A stretch of 27,382 nt of DNA from assembly GCF_042665255.1 (NCBI RefSeq), contig NZ_JBHTCD010000046.1; one strand, 5' to 3'. Origin of the DNA: Insolitispirillum peregrinum. Lineage in GTDB: Bacteria; Pseudomonadota; Alphaproteobacteria; Rhodospirillales; Rhodospirillaceae. A program made the position numbers and the translations under genes. Of the stretch, positions 8,184 to 17,731 are shown one piece after another (within the stretch, counting starts at the first letter, position 1; each line of letters starts with the position of its first letter). The notes beneath the pieces are model-generated. The model saw only the letters and a list, made by a program, of their open reading frames with translations. It had not been told where the DNA came from and ran no database searches.

Positions 8184-8381
8184 GGGAACCGGCACAGTAC
8201 ACGACAGTTGGTGAAGAATGGCAGACTGGCGTCCGCACCTGCCCGGGGGACAAAGCCCCCGGACCCCCATTTTTTCTTTCAATATCAAAGAAATGGGGTC
8301 TGGGGCCTAAAGGCCCCAGCGAGGTGTGGAGCAGCGCTCCACGTCCTTGCTCCCAAACTGTCGTGTACTGTGGGGAACCGG
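8184..8381. mobile_element. MITE-like element with 9-bp target duplication
   Basis: The 180-bp core 8193-8372 is bounded by perfect 17-bp inverted repeats CACAGTACACGACAGTT and AACTGTCGTGTACTGTG. It is flanked exactly by a 9-bp direct repeat GGGAACCGG at 8184-8192 and 8373-8381. The two flanks together rebuild a copy of the neighbouring 43-bp palindrome, so the element clearly inserted into that palindrome. The core has no open frame of use. It contains several hairpins: CCGGGGG with CCCCCGG near 8250, a CCCC/GGGG hairpin around 8263-8297, GGGGCC/GGCCCC near 8303-8317, and GTGGAGC/GCTCCAC at 8325-8341. It is a non-autonomous transposon remnant; the helper transposase family is unknown. Confidence 0.75.
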
Positions 8382-8405
8382 TTTTCGCAGAAACAATGCT
8401 CCAGA

Positions 8406-9263
8406 TCAGCCTTCTTCCTTCACCGCCTGATCAAAGCGGGCTTCAACCACCAGCTTCAGCACCAGACTGATCAGTGCCAGCAGGGTCAGGATGGACGCGG
8501 CCGCAAAGGCCCCCGAGCTGTCATAGTCGTGATACAGCAGGTCGATTTGCAGCGGCAGGGTGTTGGTTTCGCCGCGAATCTGCCCCGACACCACCGACAC
8601 CGCGCCAAACTCGCCCAGACTACGGGCGACGCACAGGATGATGCCGTAGTACAGGGCCCACTTGATGTTCGGCAGCGTCACCCGCACAAAGGTCTTCAGG
8701 CCGCTGGCCCCCAGTGACAGCGAGGCTTCTTCCTGATCAATCCCTTGCAGCTCCATCAACGGCAACAGCTCGCGGGCGATGAACGGACTGGTGACGAACA
8801 GGGTGGCCAGCACGATGCCGGGAACGGCGAACATCACCTTCAGGTCCATCGCCTCCAGCCACGGGCCGAACAGGCCGTTGCTGCCATAGACCATCAGATA
8901 GGCCACCCCGGCCACGATCGGCGAGACCGAAAACGGCACCTCGACCAACGCCACCAGAACCCGGCGCCCGGTAAAGCGGAAGCGGGTGATCAGCCACGCC
9001 ACCGCCAGCCCGTAAACAGCATTGATCGGGGCAACAATCGCCACCACCACCAGACTGAGGCCGACGGCATACAGCGTTTCCGGCTGACTGACCGCGTGCC
9101 ACCAGCCCGCCCAGCCCTTGGCAAACGCCTGCTGGAAAATAACGATGATGGGAACCAGCAGGAACAGCCCGGCCAGCAGGACGGCAGCCCCGATCAACAG
9201 GCGTTGCCGCCAGCCACGCTGCCGGGGGTGCGGTTTGTGCGGAGTGATCATGGTGGGAAGCAT
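8406..9263 (-). CDS. cysW: sulfate/thiosulfate ABC transporter permease CysW
   Basis: This 285-aa inner-membrane permease is one half of the sulfate/thiosulfate channel and pairs with CysT. Hydrophobic segments lie near residues 23-44, 65-90, 105-125, 140-160, 205-225 and 250-270. The permease EAA loop is visible as EEASLSLGASGLKTFVRVTL, the contact site for the ATPase. The ending with VARSLGEFGAVSVVSGQIRG is typical of CysW. The ATG at 9263 lies six bases after the cysT stop; a TTG immediately before it is an alternative. No cysA ATPase gene follows: downstream are only repeats and then an unrelated lipoprotein gene, so the ATPase must be encoded elsewhere or shared. Confidence 0.93.
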   Translation of the reverse strand: MLPTMITPHKPHPRQRGWRQRLLIGAAVLLAGLFLLVPIIVIFQQAFAKGWAGWWHAVSQPETLYAVGLSLVVVAIVAPINAVYGLAVAWLITRFRFTGRRVLVALVEVPFSVSPIVAGVAYLMVYGSNGLFGPWLEAMDLKVMFAVPGIVLATLFVTSPFIARELLPLMELQGIDQEEASLSLGASGLKTFVRVTLPNIKWALYYGIILCVARSLGEFGAVSVVSGQIRGETNTLPLQIDLLYHDYDSSGAFAAASILTLLALISLVLKLVVEARFDQAVKEEG

Positions 9264-9269
9264 CAAATC

Positions 9270-10148
9270 CTACCCCCGGCGCAGGTAACGCTGGTGCCAC
9301 GACTGCACCAGATTGGTCAGCAGCATCAGCGCAAAGGCCGCCAGCAGAACGGTGGTGGCAATGGCAGTGGCCGCACCGAATTCATATTCTTCGAGGCGGA
9401 TGAAAATCAGCAGGGCGGAGATTTCCGTATCAAAGGGACGGTTGCCCGCAATGAAGATGATCGCCCCAAACTCCCCCAGACTGCGGGCAAAGGCCAGCGA
9501 GGCCCCGGCCAGCACCGCTGGCAGAATGGTCGGCAACAGGATACGGCGGAAAATCTGGCCTTCGGTGGCCCCCAGCGTCCGCCCGGCTTCCTCGACATCG
9601 CGGTCCATGTCTTCCAGCACCGGCTGAATGCTGCGGACAACGAACGGCAGGCTGGTAAAGGCCATCGCAATGGCAATCCCCGGCTGGGCGTGGGCGATCT
9701 TGATCCCCAGCGGGTCAAGATACTGCCCCAGCCAGCCGTTGTGGGCAAAGGCGGTGCTGAGCGCCAGACCGGCAACCGCCGTTGGCATGGCGAACGGCAG
9801 ATCAATAATCGCATCCATCACCCGCCGACCGGGGAAGTCATAGCGGGCCAGCACCCAGGCAAACAGCAGCCCGGCGCAGGCATTGAAGGCAGTGGCTTCG
9901 GCGGCAGACAGCAGGGTGACCTTGTAGGTCGCCACCGCGCGTGGATTAAAGGCGGCACGCAGGAACTCGTCCAGCCCCAGCCCGGCAGCCCGCGTCAGCA
10001 TCACCCCCAGCGGCAGCAGGACAATCAGCCCCAAATAGAACAGGGTGATCCCCATGGTGAGGGAAAACCCCGGCAAGACGCTGCGGCGCCGTTTCCAGTT
10101 CAGGAACGGCGCCGCCCGACGTTGCCCGATATCGGCAGGAACACTCAC
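9270..10148 (-). CDS. cysT: sulfate/thiosulfate ABC transporter permease CysT
   Basis: This 292-aa inner-membrane permease is the partner of CysW (also named CysU). The N-terminus is basic (WKRRRSVLPGFSL) followed by the first membrane helix. The EAA loop is EEAGRTLGATEGQIFRRILL, and ARSLGEFGAIIFIAGN near the C-terminus is diagnostic for the family. The GTG start at 10148 overlaps the stop of the binding-protein gene (GTGA), which indicates coupling; an in-frame ATG is not available at a better place. It takes part in ATP-driven sulfate uptake for cysteine synthesis. Confidence 0.93.
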   Translation of the reverse strand: MSVPADIGQRRAAPFLNWKRRRSVLPGFSLTMGITLFYLGLIVLLPLGVMLTRAAGLGLDEFLRAAFNPRAVATYKVTLLSAAEATAFNACAGLLFAWVLARYDFPGRRVMDAIIDLPFAMPTAVAGLALSTAFAHNGWLGQYLDPLGIKIAHAQPGIAIAMAFTSLPFVVRSIQPVLEDMDRDVEEAGRTLGATEGQIFRRILLPTILPAVLAGASLAFARSLGEFGAIIFIAGNRPFDTEISALLIFIRLEEYEFGAATAIATTVLLAAFALMLLTNLVQSWHQRYLRRG

Positions 10149-11155
10149 TTTTTCTCGAACACCTGATCAAAGGTTCCGCCACTGGCGAAGTGAACTTTCT
10201 GGGCTTGCTCCCAACCGCCGAGGCTGTCGATGGTATAAAGCTTGACCGGCGGGAAGTCAGCCGCATGCCTGGCCGCAATGTCGGTGTTGCGGACCCGATA
10301 GGCAAAGCTGGCCAGAATTTCCTGCGCTTCGGGGGCATACAGATAGTTCAGGTAGGCGGTCACAATCGCCTTGGACCCGCGCTTTTCAGCCACCTTGTCC
10401 ACCACTGCCACCGGGAATTCGGCCAGCAGGCTGCTGGGCGGCACGACCTTTTCATACTTGTCGGCCCCGAATTCCTTCACCAGGGAATTGACCTCGGATT
10501 CAAAGGTCACCAGCACGTCACCCGTGCTGCGCTCGGTAAAGGTGGTGGTGGCACCGCGTCCGCCGGTGTCAAACACCGGCACATTGCTGACCACTTTGCC
10601 GATGAACTCCTGCGCCTTGGCGTCATCCCCCTTGTACAGGTCACGGGCAAAGGCATAGGCCGCCAGATAGGCATAACGACCATTCCCCGAGGTCTTGGGG
10701 TTGGCCATGATCACCTTGACATCCGCACGGGCCAGATCGTCCCAGTTGTGGATGTTCCTGGGGTTGCCCTTGCGCACAGCAAAGGCTGGCAGGGAATAGT
10801 ACGGCGAGGCGGCATTGGGGAACGCCTGCTGCCAGTCCGGACGAACAAAGCCCTTGTCCACCAGCGCCTGAATGTCGGTCACCTGATTGAAGGTCACCAC
10901 GTCGGCGGGCAGGCCTTCGAGGATGGCCCGCGCCTGCTTGGAAGACCCGGCATGGGATTGCTTGATCTCCAGCGGCTTGCCAGAGCTTTTCTGCCATTGG
11001 GCAGCGAACGGCGGGTTCAGGGCTTCGAACAGCTCGCGGGCGATGTCGTAAGACGCATTCAGGATCGTCTCGGGGGCAGCGTCATCGGCGCGCGCGGCGG
11101 TCGCCGGACCGAACAGGGCGGCAACAATCAGGGCTACTCGCAGGGGGAAACGCAT
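10145..11155 (-). CDS. sbp: periplasmic sulfate-binding protein of the ABC importer
   Basis: This 336-aa precursor starts with a classical signal peptide (MRFPLRVALIVAALFGPATA, then ARA-DD). The mature protein shows the sulfate-binding family features: NASYDIARELFEALN near the new N-terminus, SHAGSSKQARAILEGLPADV, FNQVTDIQAL and NPKTSGNGRYAYLAAY. It captures sulfate or thiosulfate and delivers it to CysT-CysW. Whether it is Sbp or CysP type cannot be told reliably by eye. The open frame runs to 11356, but the ATG at 11155 is chosen because the signal peptide begins there and GAGG lies seven bases upstream. It is the first gene of the operon. Confidence 0.92.
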   Translation of the reverse strand: MRFPLRVALIVAALFGPATAARADDAAPETILNASYDIARELFEALNPPFAAQWQKSSGKPLEIKQSHAGSSKQARAILEGLPADVVTFNQVTDIQALVDKGFVRPDWQQAFPNAASPYYSLPAFAVRKGNPRNIHNWDDLARADVKVIMANPKTSGNGRYAYLAAYAFARDLYKGDDAKAQEFIGKVVSNVPVFDTGGRGATTTFTERSTGDVLVTFESEVNSLVKEFGADKYEKVVPPSSLLAEFPVAVVDKVAEKRGSKAIVTAYLNYLYAPEAQEILASFAYRVRNTDIAARHAADFPPVKLYTIDSLGGWEQAQKVHFASGGTFDQVFEKK

Positions 11156-11182
11156 CAGGGCACCTCGTTCATCATTTCCGTC

Positions 11183-11211
11183 ATGATGAAACACGCAAAA
11201 TTGACTGTCAA
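11183..11211 (-). promoter_or_regulatory. probable promoter of the sulfate transport operon
   Basis: On the minus strand a perfect TTGACA (11211-11206) is followed after 17 bases by CATCAT (11188-11183), about 28 bases before the start codon of the binding-protein gene. The surrounding 50 bases are AT-rich, as expected for an activator-dependent cys promoter. I could not identify a CysB-type site with confidence. Confidence 0.45.
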
Positions 11212-11381
11212 ATATAAAATATACAACACTATATTTATGTTTAAATCGTACCCGACAGTTCCTCCCTCTCTCCACCGGCCCCGGCGGCCCCGGCGACAAG
11301 GTCGCGGTGGTAGAACGGAGCCACAGGTTCACGCTTGTCCCGTGGCGACCGGTCATCGATAGCCACCCCAGCCGCGAGATT

Positions 11382-11412
11382 AGAGCGTTTTCACACCGAG
11401 CGAAAACGCTCT
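11382..11412. repeat. 11-bp-stem hairpin, possible terminator
   Basis: AGAGCGTTTTC and GAAAACGCTCT form a perfect 11-bp stem with a nine-base loop, followed on the plus strand by TCCCTTTT. It sits in the 387-base gap between the sulfate operon promoter and the hydrolase gene. It could terminate minus-strand transcription from the hydrolase gene or be an extragenic palindrome. Confidence 0.5.
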
Positions 11413-11426
11413 TCCCTTTTAAGGCC

Positions 11427-11470
11427 GCATTTTCCGAGCTGTTGACCGTCGACGGTCAACTTGAAAATGC
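11427..11470. repeat. nested palindrome with perfect 20-bp core
   Basis: A perfect palindrome GTTGACCGTCGACGGTCAAC (11441-11460) is enclosed by a second inverted repeat, GCATTTTC (11427-11434) and GAAAATGC (11463-11470). It lies downstream of the hydrolase gene next to another hairpin. It could be a terminator, an extragenic repeat or a protein-binding site; the sequence alone does not decide. I see nothing else in 11471-11542. Confidence 0.55.
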
Positions 11471-11542
11471 TCTATGGGCGTCGTGCAGGGAGGATCGCTG
11501 TCATGGCAACGGGGCAGCAGAGGGGATTGGTCCGCTGAACAC

Positions 11543-12454
11543 TCAGGGACGAGCGTCCATCGTTAAGGCTCGCCGAGCCGTATGGTCAATCGCCTTCGCA
11601 ACCGTCTGATAAAGCGCAGGCGGCACATCATGACCCATACCTTCGATCATCATGAGGTCCGCATTGGGGATCGAAATGGCGGTATCCTCGCCGCAGGCCG
11701 GAAGAATGAGCGGATCATCCATCCCATGCACGACGAGCGCTGGCGCCGTGATGGTTGCCAGCCTTAACCGGCGATCGCCAGTAACGGCCATCGCCGCGAT
11801 TTGTCGGCCGGTACCGGCAGGATCGTATGCACGCTGGATTTCTTCCCGCACAAGGCGACGGTAAGCCTCACCGTCGAGCGGGTACATAGACCCTGAGATG
11901 CGCTGCGCGAAGGCGATGGACTGCGCCAGAAACCCCTCTTCATCGGAAAACGGATCGGGTGCGGGGCGCATCATCATCGCCATGATGTCGGGCGCAGCTT
12001 GCGGAAGCCCGGCATTGCCCGTGCTGGACATGATCGAGGTCAGGGATAGCACCCGCTCGGGATGCTCGCTCGCCATAATCTGCGCGATCATGCCGCCCAT
12101 TGACCGACCGACGACATGCGTCCGATCAATGGAGAGAGCATCGAGCAAGCTTATTGCGTCCGCAGCCATGTCGTAGAGTGTATAAGGAACATCCGGCCGT
12201 TGTCCGGCCATCAGCACTGCGGCCAGCGTGCCGAAATCCGGCGGGGAGCATTGGCTGAAATGTGTCGAACAGCCAGCATCGCGGTTGTCGAAACGGATCA
12301 CGCGATAACCACACGCTGCCAGTTCTTCGCAGAACGGCTCCGTCCATCGAATCATCTGCGTGCCCAGCCCAGCGATCAGCAGGATCGCTTCGTTGGTTTG
12401 GTCGCCGAAACTGTCATAGGCCAGCTCAATGCCGTTGGCTTGTACGATGTTCAT
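11543..12454 (-). CDS. alpha/beta-fold hydrolase
   Basis: This 303-aa cytoplasmic protein has the alpha/beta hydrolase core. The oxyanion segment LLIAGLGTQ is near residue 26. The nucleophile elbow GRSMGG has Ser118. The acid is probably in VVHGMDDPL and the catalytic His in IEGMGHDVPP near the C-terminus. The substrate is not known; it could be an ester, lactone or similar small molecule. I choose the ATG at 12454 because the protein homologous to the family begins there. The upstream DNA is a 26-bp insertion-sequence end that supplies the ribosome site (AGGG), so the native upstream region was probably replaced. It stands alone, between unrelated genes. Confidence 0.85.
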   Translation of the reverse strand: MNIVQANGIELAYDSFGDQTNEAILLIAGLGTQMIRWTEPFCEELAACGYRVIRFDNRDAGCSTHFSQCSPPDFGTLAAVLMAGQRPDVPYTLYDMAADAISLLDALSIDRTHVVGRSMGGMIAQIMASEHPERVLSLTSIMSSTGNAGLPQAAPDIMAMMMRPAPDPFSDEEGFLAQSIAFAQRISGSMYPLDGEAYRRLVREEIQRAYDPAGTGRQIAAMAVTGDRRLRLATITAPALVVHGMDDPLILPACGEDTAISIPNADLMMIEGMGHDVPPALYQTVAKAIDHTARRALTMDARP

Positions 12455-12479
12455 GGACTTGCCCTGAAAAAGTGGAGAG
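12454..12479 (+). repeat. solitary insertion-sequence end (26 bp)
   Basis: These 26 bases, beginning TGGACTTGCCCTGAAAAAGT, are identical and in the same orientation to 21866-21891. There they precede an IS3-like orfA by 32 bases. No transposase sequence follows here, so this is a leftover terminal repeat. It touches the first base of the hydrolase start codon. Confidence 0.7.
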
Positions 12480-12553
12480 CCACTTGCTCGTCGTGGCACT
12501 ATGCTGATGGGTGCCGACAATCATACATATAGCGGTGAGACGGCAGAACAGGA

Positions 12554-13126
12554 TCAGTCCGGCTTGTCTTCGCCCTCTGGCGTGGTGTTTTCGGGAACGG
12601 CGTGGCGCAGCAACAGCGGCACTTGCGTCAGGCTGAACACGATGGTCAGCGGCAGGATACCGAACACCTTGAAGTCCACCCAGCTATCAGTCGGCACCGA
12701 GCGCCAGACCACTTCGTTCAGCACCGCCAACACCACAAAGAACACCGCCCAGCGGACGGTCAGGATGCGCCAGCCCTGCTCGGTCAGCGAAAAGGCACTG
12801 CCAAGCACCAGTTGCAGGTAATTGCGGCGGGTCAGATAGCCAAAGGTCAGCGCACCTGCGAACAGCAGGTTGACCAGCGTCGGCTTGATCTTGATGAACA
12901 TCTCGTCGGCAAGGATCACCGTCAGGCCGCCAAAGACCAGCACGAACACGCCCGAGATCATCGGCATCATCGGCACCCGGCGGGCAATCACCCACGATGC
13001 CAGCAAGGCAATGGTGGTGGCGATGACGAACGCCAGCGTCCCCGTCAGGATGCCGAATTTGGCATTGCTGATGAAGAACACCAGAAGCGGCCCCATTTCG
13101 AGGGCAAGTTTCATGATCTGTGACAT
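12554..13126 (-). CDS. yciB: inner membrane-spanning protein YciB (septation protein A family)
   Basis: This 190-aa integral membrane protein belongs to the YciB/IspZ family, involved in cell-envelope integrity and septation. Hydrophobic helices are visible near residues 10-35, 36-50, 55-75, 80-97, 122-140 and 150-170. Family landmarks are the start KLALEMGPLLVFFISNAKFG, the basic loop after GYLTRRNYLQ and the segment LTEQGWRILTVRWAVFF followed by NEVVWR. The C-terminus is a short charged tail. The ATG at 13126 is used; the ribosome site (AGG) is weak, and an internal ATG at 13114 is a less likely alternative. It diverges from pccB over a 252-bp gap. Confidence 0.92.
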   Translation of the reverse strand: MSQIMKLALEMGPLLVFFISNAKFGILTGTLAFVIATTIALLASWVIARRVPMMPMISGVFVLVFGGLTVILADEMFIKIKPTLVNLLFAGALTFGYLTRRNYLQLVLGSAFSLTEQGWRILTVRWAVFFVVLAVLNEVVWRSVPTDSWVDFKVFGILPLTIVFSLTQVPLLLRHAVPENTTPEGEDKPD

Positions 13127-13378
13127 GACCTGTGAGTATCACGCAGGCAGGGGAACGACAACGGCGAAATTTCCGTTATTTTATCAGCTTTTTCGCACAT
13201 GCAGCATAAAAGGCTTGTGTTTTCCGTGCTTTTTTATCCCCACAACGCCCGCAAGTATGGTATTCGATCACCCCGAAAGTCCACTTGAGGGCAGGCGTCA
13301 TCCCACCCGAAAGAATGGACTCACCGGCTCACCGCCGTGAGGGGCCGGAAGCGTCTTAGAGATGTTACTGGGGGACTA

Positions 13379-14911
<1,533 letters not shown>

Positions 14912-14941
14912 GTCCGTTGACGCGAAAAGGGTAAGGCAACC

Positions 14942-16939
14942 ATGTTCAAGAAAATCCTCATCGCCAACCGAGGCGAAATCGCCTGCCGCGTCATCAAGAC
15001 GGCGCGCAAGATGGGCATCAAGACCGTTGCGGTCTATTCCGAAGCCGACCGGGAAGCCCTGCATGTGCAGATGGCCGACGAAGCGGTGTTCATCGGCCCG
15101 GCGCCGACCGCCCAGTCCTATCTGGTGATGGAACGCATCGTCCAGGCCTGCAAGGACACCGGCGCCGAAGCCGTCCATCCGGGCTATGGCTTCCTGTCGG
15201 AAAACAAGGCGTTCCAGGAAGCGCTGGCCAAGGCCGGGATTGCCTTCATCGGCCCCGATGCCTATGCCATCGAAGCCATGGGCGACAAGATCACCTCGAA
15301 AAAGCTGGCTGCCGAAGCCGGTGTGTCGACTGTCCCCGGCTATATGGGGATCATCAAGGACGCCGACGAAGCGGTGAAAATCGCCAGCCAGATCGGCTAT
15401 CCGGTGATGATCAAGGCCTCGGCTGGCGGCGGCGGCAAGGGCATGCGCGTGGCGTGGAACGACGACGAAGCCCGCGACGGCTTCGAGCGCTCCACCTCCG
15501 AAGCCCGCTCGTCGTTCGGTGACGACCGCGTGTTCATCGAAAAGTTCGTTGAACAGCCGCGCCACATCGAAATTCAGGTGCTGTCCGACGGCGACAACTG
15601 CCTGTATCTGGTCGAACGCGAATGCTCGATCCAGCGGCGCCACCAGAAGGTGATCGAAGAGGCGCCGTCGCCGTTCCTCGACGACGCCACCCGCAAGGCG
15701 ATGGGCGAACAGGCCGTCGCGCTGGCCAAGGCCGTGCAGTACAAGTCGGCCGGGACGGTGGAATTCATCGTCGATGCCCACCGGAACTTCTATTTCCTGG
15801 AAATGAACACCCGTCTCCAGGTGGAACACCCGGTCACCGAACTGATCACCGGCCTCGATCTGGTCGAATGGATGATCAAGATTGCCGCCGGTCAACAGCT
15901 GACCCTGCAGCAGTCCGACGTCACCATCACCGGCTGGGCGATGGAATCGCGCATTTACGCCGAAGACCCGTACCGCAACTTCCTGCCGTCCACCGGCCGT
16001 CTGGTGCGCTACCTGCCGCCCGCCGAAAGCGACAGCGTGCGTGTCGATACCGGCGTCTATGAAGGCGGCGAAATTTCGATGTTCTACGACCCGATGATCG
16101 CCAAGCTGATCACCTATGGGGCGGACCGCAACGAAGCCATTCTGCACATGCGCACCGCGCTGGATCAGTTCTATATCCGTGGCGTGTCGCACAACATCCC
16201 GTTCCTTGCCTCCCTGCTGGGCAAGCAGCGGTTTGTCGATGGTCGCCTGACCACCAACTTCATCGCCGAAGAGTACAAGGACGGCTTCAACGCCACCGAC
16301 CTGCCGCCAGAAGACCCGACGGTGCTGGTCTGTGTCGCCGCCACCATCAACCATCTGGAACAGGTCCGCGCCGCGCAGATCTCCAACCAGATGAGCGGCC
16401 ATGGCCGTCAGGTCGGCGCCGACTATGTGGTGAAGTTCGGTGATGACGTCTATCACCCGGTCAGCATCAGCTATGATGCCAAGGACGGCCAGTGGACGGT
16501 GAAAACCGAAACCGCCAGCCACACCGTCGAAAGCGACTGGATTTTCGGCCAGCCGCTGTGGGTCGGGACCATCAATGGTCAGGTGAGCGTGGTGCAGGTG
16601 GACCGGGCCAAAAAGGGCATTGGGTACCAGTTGTTCCATCAGGGCTCGGCTGCCGACGTCAAGGTGCTGGAGCCGCGTGCCGCCCAGCTCGACAAGCTGA
16701 TGCCGGTCAAGCTGCCGCCCGACATGTCGCGCTACCTGCTGTCGCCGATGCCGGGCCTGTTGGTCTCGGTCGATGTCGTCGATGGTCAGGAGATCAAGGC
16801 CGGTGAAAAGCTGGCAGTGGTCGAAGCGATGAAGATGGAAAACGTCCTGCGCGCCGAACAGGATGGCAAGGTGAAGAAAGTTCACGCTGCCGCCGGTGGC
16901 TCGCTGGCTGTTGACCAGATCATCATCGAGTTCGAATAA
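14942..16939 (+). CDS. pccA: propionyl-CoA carboxylase alpha subunit (biotin carboxylase)
   Basis: This 665-aa subunit is a biotin carboxylase fused to a biotin carrier domain. The N-terminal part starts KKILIANRGEIACRVIKTAR. The ATP-grasp domain shows KASAGGGGKGMRVAW, ERECSIQRRHQKVIEEAPS and EMNTRLQVEHPVTE. A middle linker binds the beta subunit. The C-terminal biotinyl domain has the site AMKMEN with the biotinylated Lys at about residue 631. It carboxylates biotin with ATP and bicarbonate. AAGG lies upstream of the ATG. It forms an operon with pccB, closed by a strong terminator 30 bases downstream. Similar acyl-CoA carboxylases share this layout, but the length and the family segments favour propionyl-CoA. 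Confidence 0.95.
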   Translation: MFKKILIANRGEIACRVIKTARKMGIKTVAVYSEADREALHVQMADEAVFIGPAPTAQSYLVMERIVQACKDTGAEAVHPGYGFLSENKAFQEALAKAGIAFIGPDAYAIEAMGDKITSKKLAAEAGVSTVPGYMGIIKDADEAVKIASQIGYPVMIKASAGGGGKGMRVAWNDDEARDGFERSTSEARSSFGDDRVFIEKFVEQPRHIEIQVLSDGDNCLYLVERECSIQRRHQKVIEEAPSPFLDDATRKAMGEQAVALAKAVQYKSAGTVEFIVDAHRNFYFLEMNTRLQVEHPVTELITGLDLVEWMIKIAAGQQLTLQQSDVTITGWAMESRIYAEDPYRNFLPSTGRLVRYLPPAESDSVRVDTGVYEGGEISMFYDPMIAKLITYGADRNEAILHMRTALDQFYIRGVSHNIPFLASLLGKQRFVDGRLTTNFIAEEYKDGFNATDLPPEDPTVLVCVAATINHLEQVRAAQISNQMSGHGRQVGADYVVKFGDDVYHPVSISYDAKDGQWTVKTETASHTVESDWIFGQPLWVGTINGQVSVVQVDRAKKGIGYQLFHQGSAADVKVLEPRAAQLDKLMPVKLPPDMSRYLLSPMPGLLVSVDVVDGQEIKAGEKLAVVEAMKMENVLRAEQDGKVKKVHAAAGGSLAVDQIIIEFE

Positions 16940-16972
16940 GCCACGGCGGGGCTTTCCCGTTTATGAGACTCC

Positions 16973-17015
16973 AAACGGGACCGGGGGAGAGATCCGCCGG
17001 TCCCGTTTCTCTTTT
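16973..17015 (+). terminator. intrinsic terminator of the pcc operon
   Basis: A perfect 12-bp stem (AAACGGGACCGG at 16973-16984, CCGGTCCCGTTT at 16997-17008) with a 12-base loop is followed by a T-rich run TTTCTCTTTT. It separates pccBA from the acylphosphatase gene. Confidence 0.88.
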
Positions 17016-17138
17016 GGCCGCAGGGGAGCGGTGGCAATGCTGGTGGTGAGCAGAACAGGCATCCCTAATCTGCACAAGACGGTAAGGGAAAAAAGCGGTT
17101 AGCTGGCTCCCCCTTTTATTGCTGTCAGGAGCATTCCC

Positions 17139-17435
17139 GTGTCAGGCCATGGTCAGATCGTCACCGTGCATCTCAGGATCGAAGGCAAGGTTCAGGGCGT
17201 CTGGTATCGCGCCTGGACCGAAAAAGCCGCCGCTGCGCTCGGGCTGGATGGCTGGGTGCGCAACCGTCAGGACGGCACCGTCGAAGCCGTCCTGAAAGGC
17301 CCGATGGCAGTGGTCGAGCAGATGGTCACCGCCTGCCACGACGGCCCGACCGACGCCCGCGTGACCGCCGTCATCGCCACCCCTGCCCCGCACGAAGACG
17401 TCCCGGCAGGCTTTCACCGCCGCGCCACGCTGTAG
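17139..17435 (+). CDS. acyP: acylphosphatase
   Basis: This is a 98-aa enzyme that hydrolyses acyl phosphates such as acetyl phosphate or carbamoyl phosphate. The family motif GKVQGVWYRAW is present, with the phosphate-binding Arg24. GWVRNRQDGTVEA follows, with the catalytic Asn42. The size matches the single-domain family. The start is GTG at 17139 with AGGAG nine bases upstream; no ATG is available in frame near it. It is a separate unit after the pcc terminator and before tRNA-Lys. Confidence 0.93.
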   Translation: MSGHGQIVTVHLRIEGKVQGVWYRAWTEKAAAALGLDGWVRNRQDGTVEAVLKGPMAVVEQMVTACHDGPTDARVTAVIATPAPHEDVPAGFHRRATL

Positions 17436-17500
17436 GGGAGGGGAGAGGGAGGTCGTTTGCCTCCGTGACAGAAAAAAGTCATCCGCGATGATTTTTCCTC

Positions 17501-17529
17501 TTGCCGGGGGGTGCCAAACCGCCTATAAA
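17501..17529 (+). promoter_or_regulatory. promoter of tRNA-Lys
   Basis: TTGCCG (17501-17506) and TATAAA (17524-17529) are separated by exactly 17 bases. The tRNA begins 17 bases after the -10 box. This is a strong sigma70-type arrangement for a stable RNA gene. Confidence 0.7.
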
Positions 17530-17545
17530 GCGGCCTCCCCACTGG

Positions 17546-17621
<76 letters not shown>

Positions 17622-17649
17622 ATTCTTGAAGGTTCACCAAAGCCTTCCG

Positions 17650-17678
17650 AAAGCCCGATCGAAAGATCGGGCTTTTTG
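17650..17678 (+). terminator. intrinsic terminator after tRNA-Lys
   Basis: A perfect stem AAAGCCCGATC, GAAA tetraloop, GATCGGGCTTT is followed by TT and further T runs. It lies 28 bases after the tRNA 3' end. Confidence 0.9.
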
Positions 17679-17731
17679 TTTGCTTTTTTTGGGAGGGGCA
17701 ATCAAGTTGCTAGCGCAAAAAGGGGTCCTCT

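Noticed and set aside
8101..8400. A CRISPR-like set of repeats
   Set aside because: The repeated units are palindromes of uneven spacing, two of them split by an insertion. There are no regular spacers and no cas genes.
8745..10166. A 473-codon plus-strand frame opposite cysW and cysT
   Set aside because: It is Gln/His/Gly-rich antisense sequence lacking any motif; the opposite strand encodes two typical permeases.
10190..11362. A 390-codon plus-strand frame opposite the sulfate-binding protein gene
   Set aside because: It is antisense to a gene with a signal peptide and family motifs, and lacks its own ribosome site.
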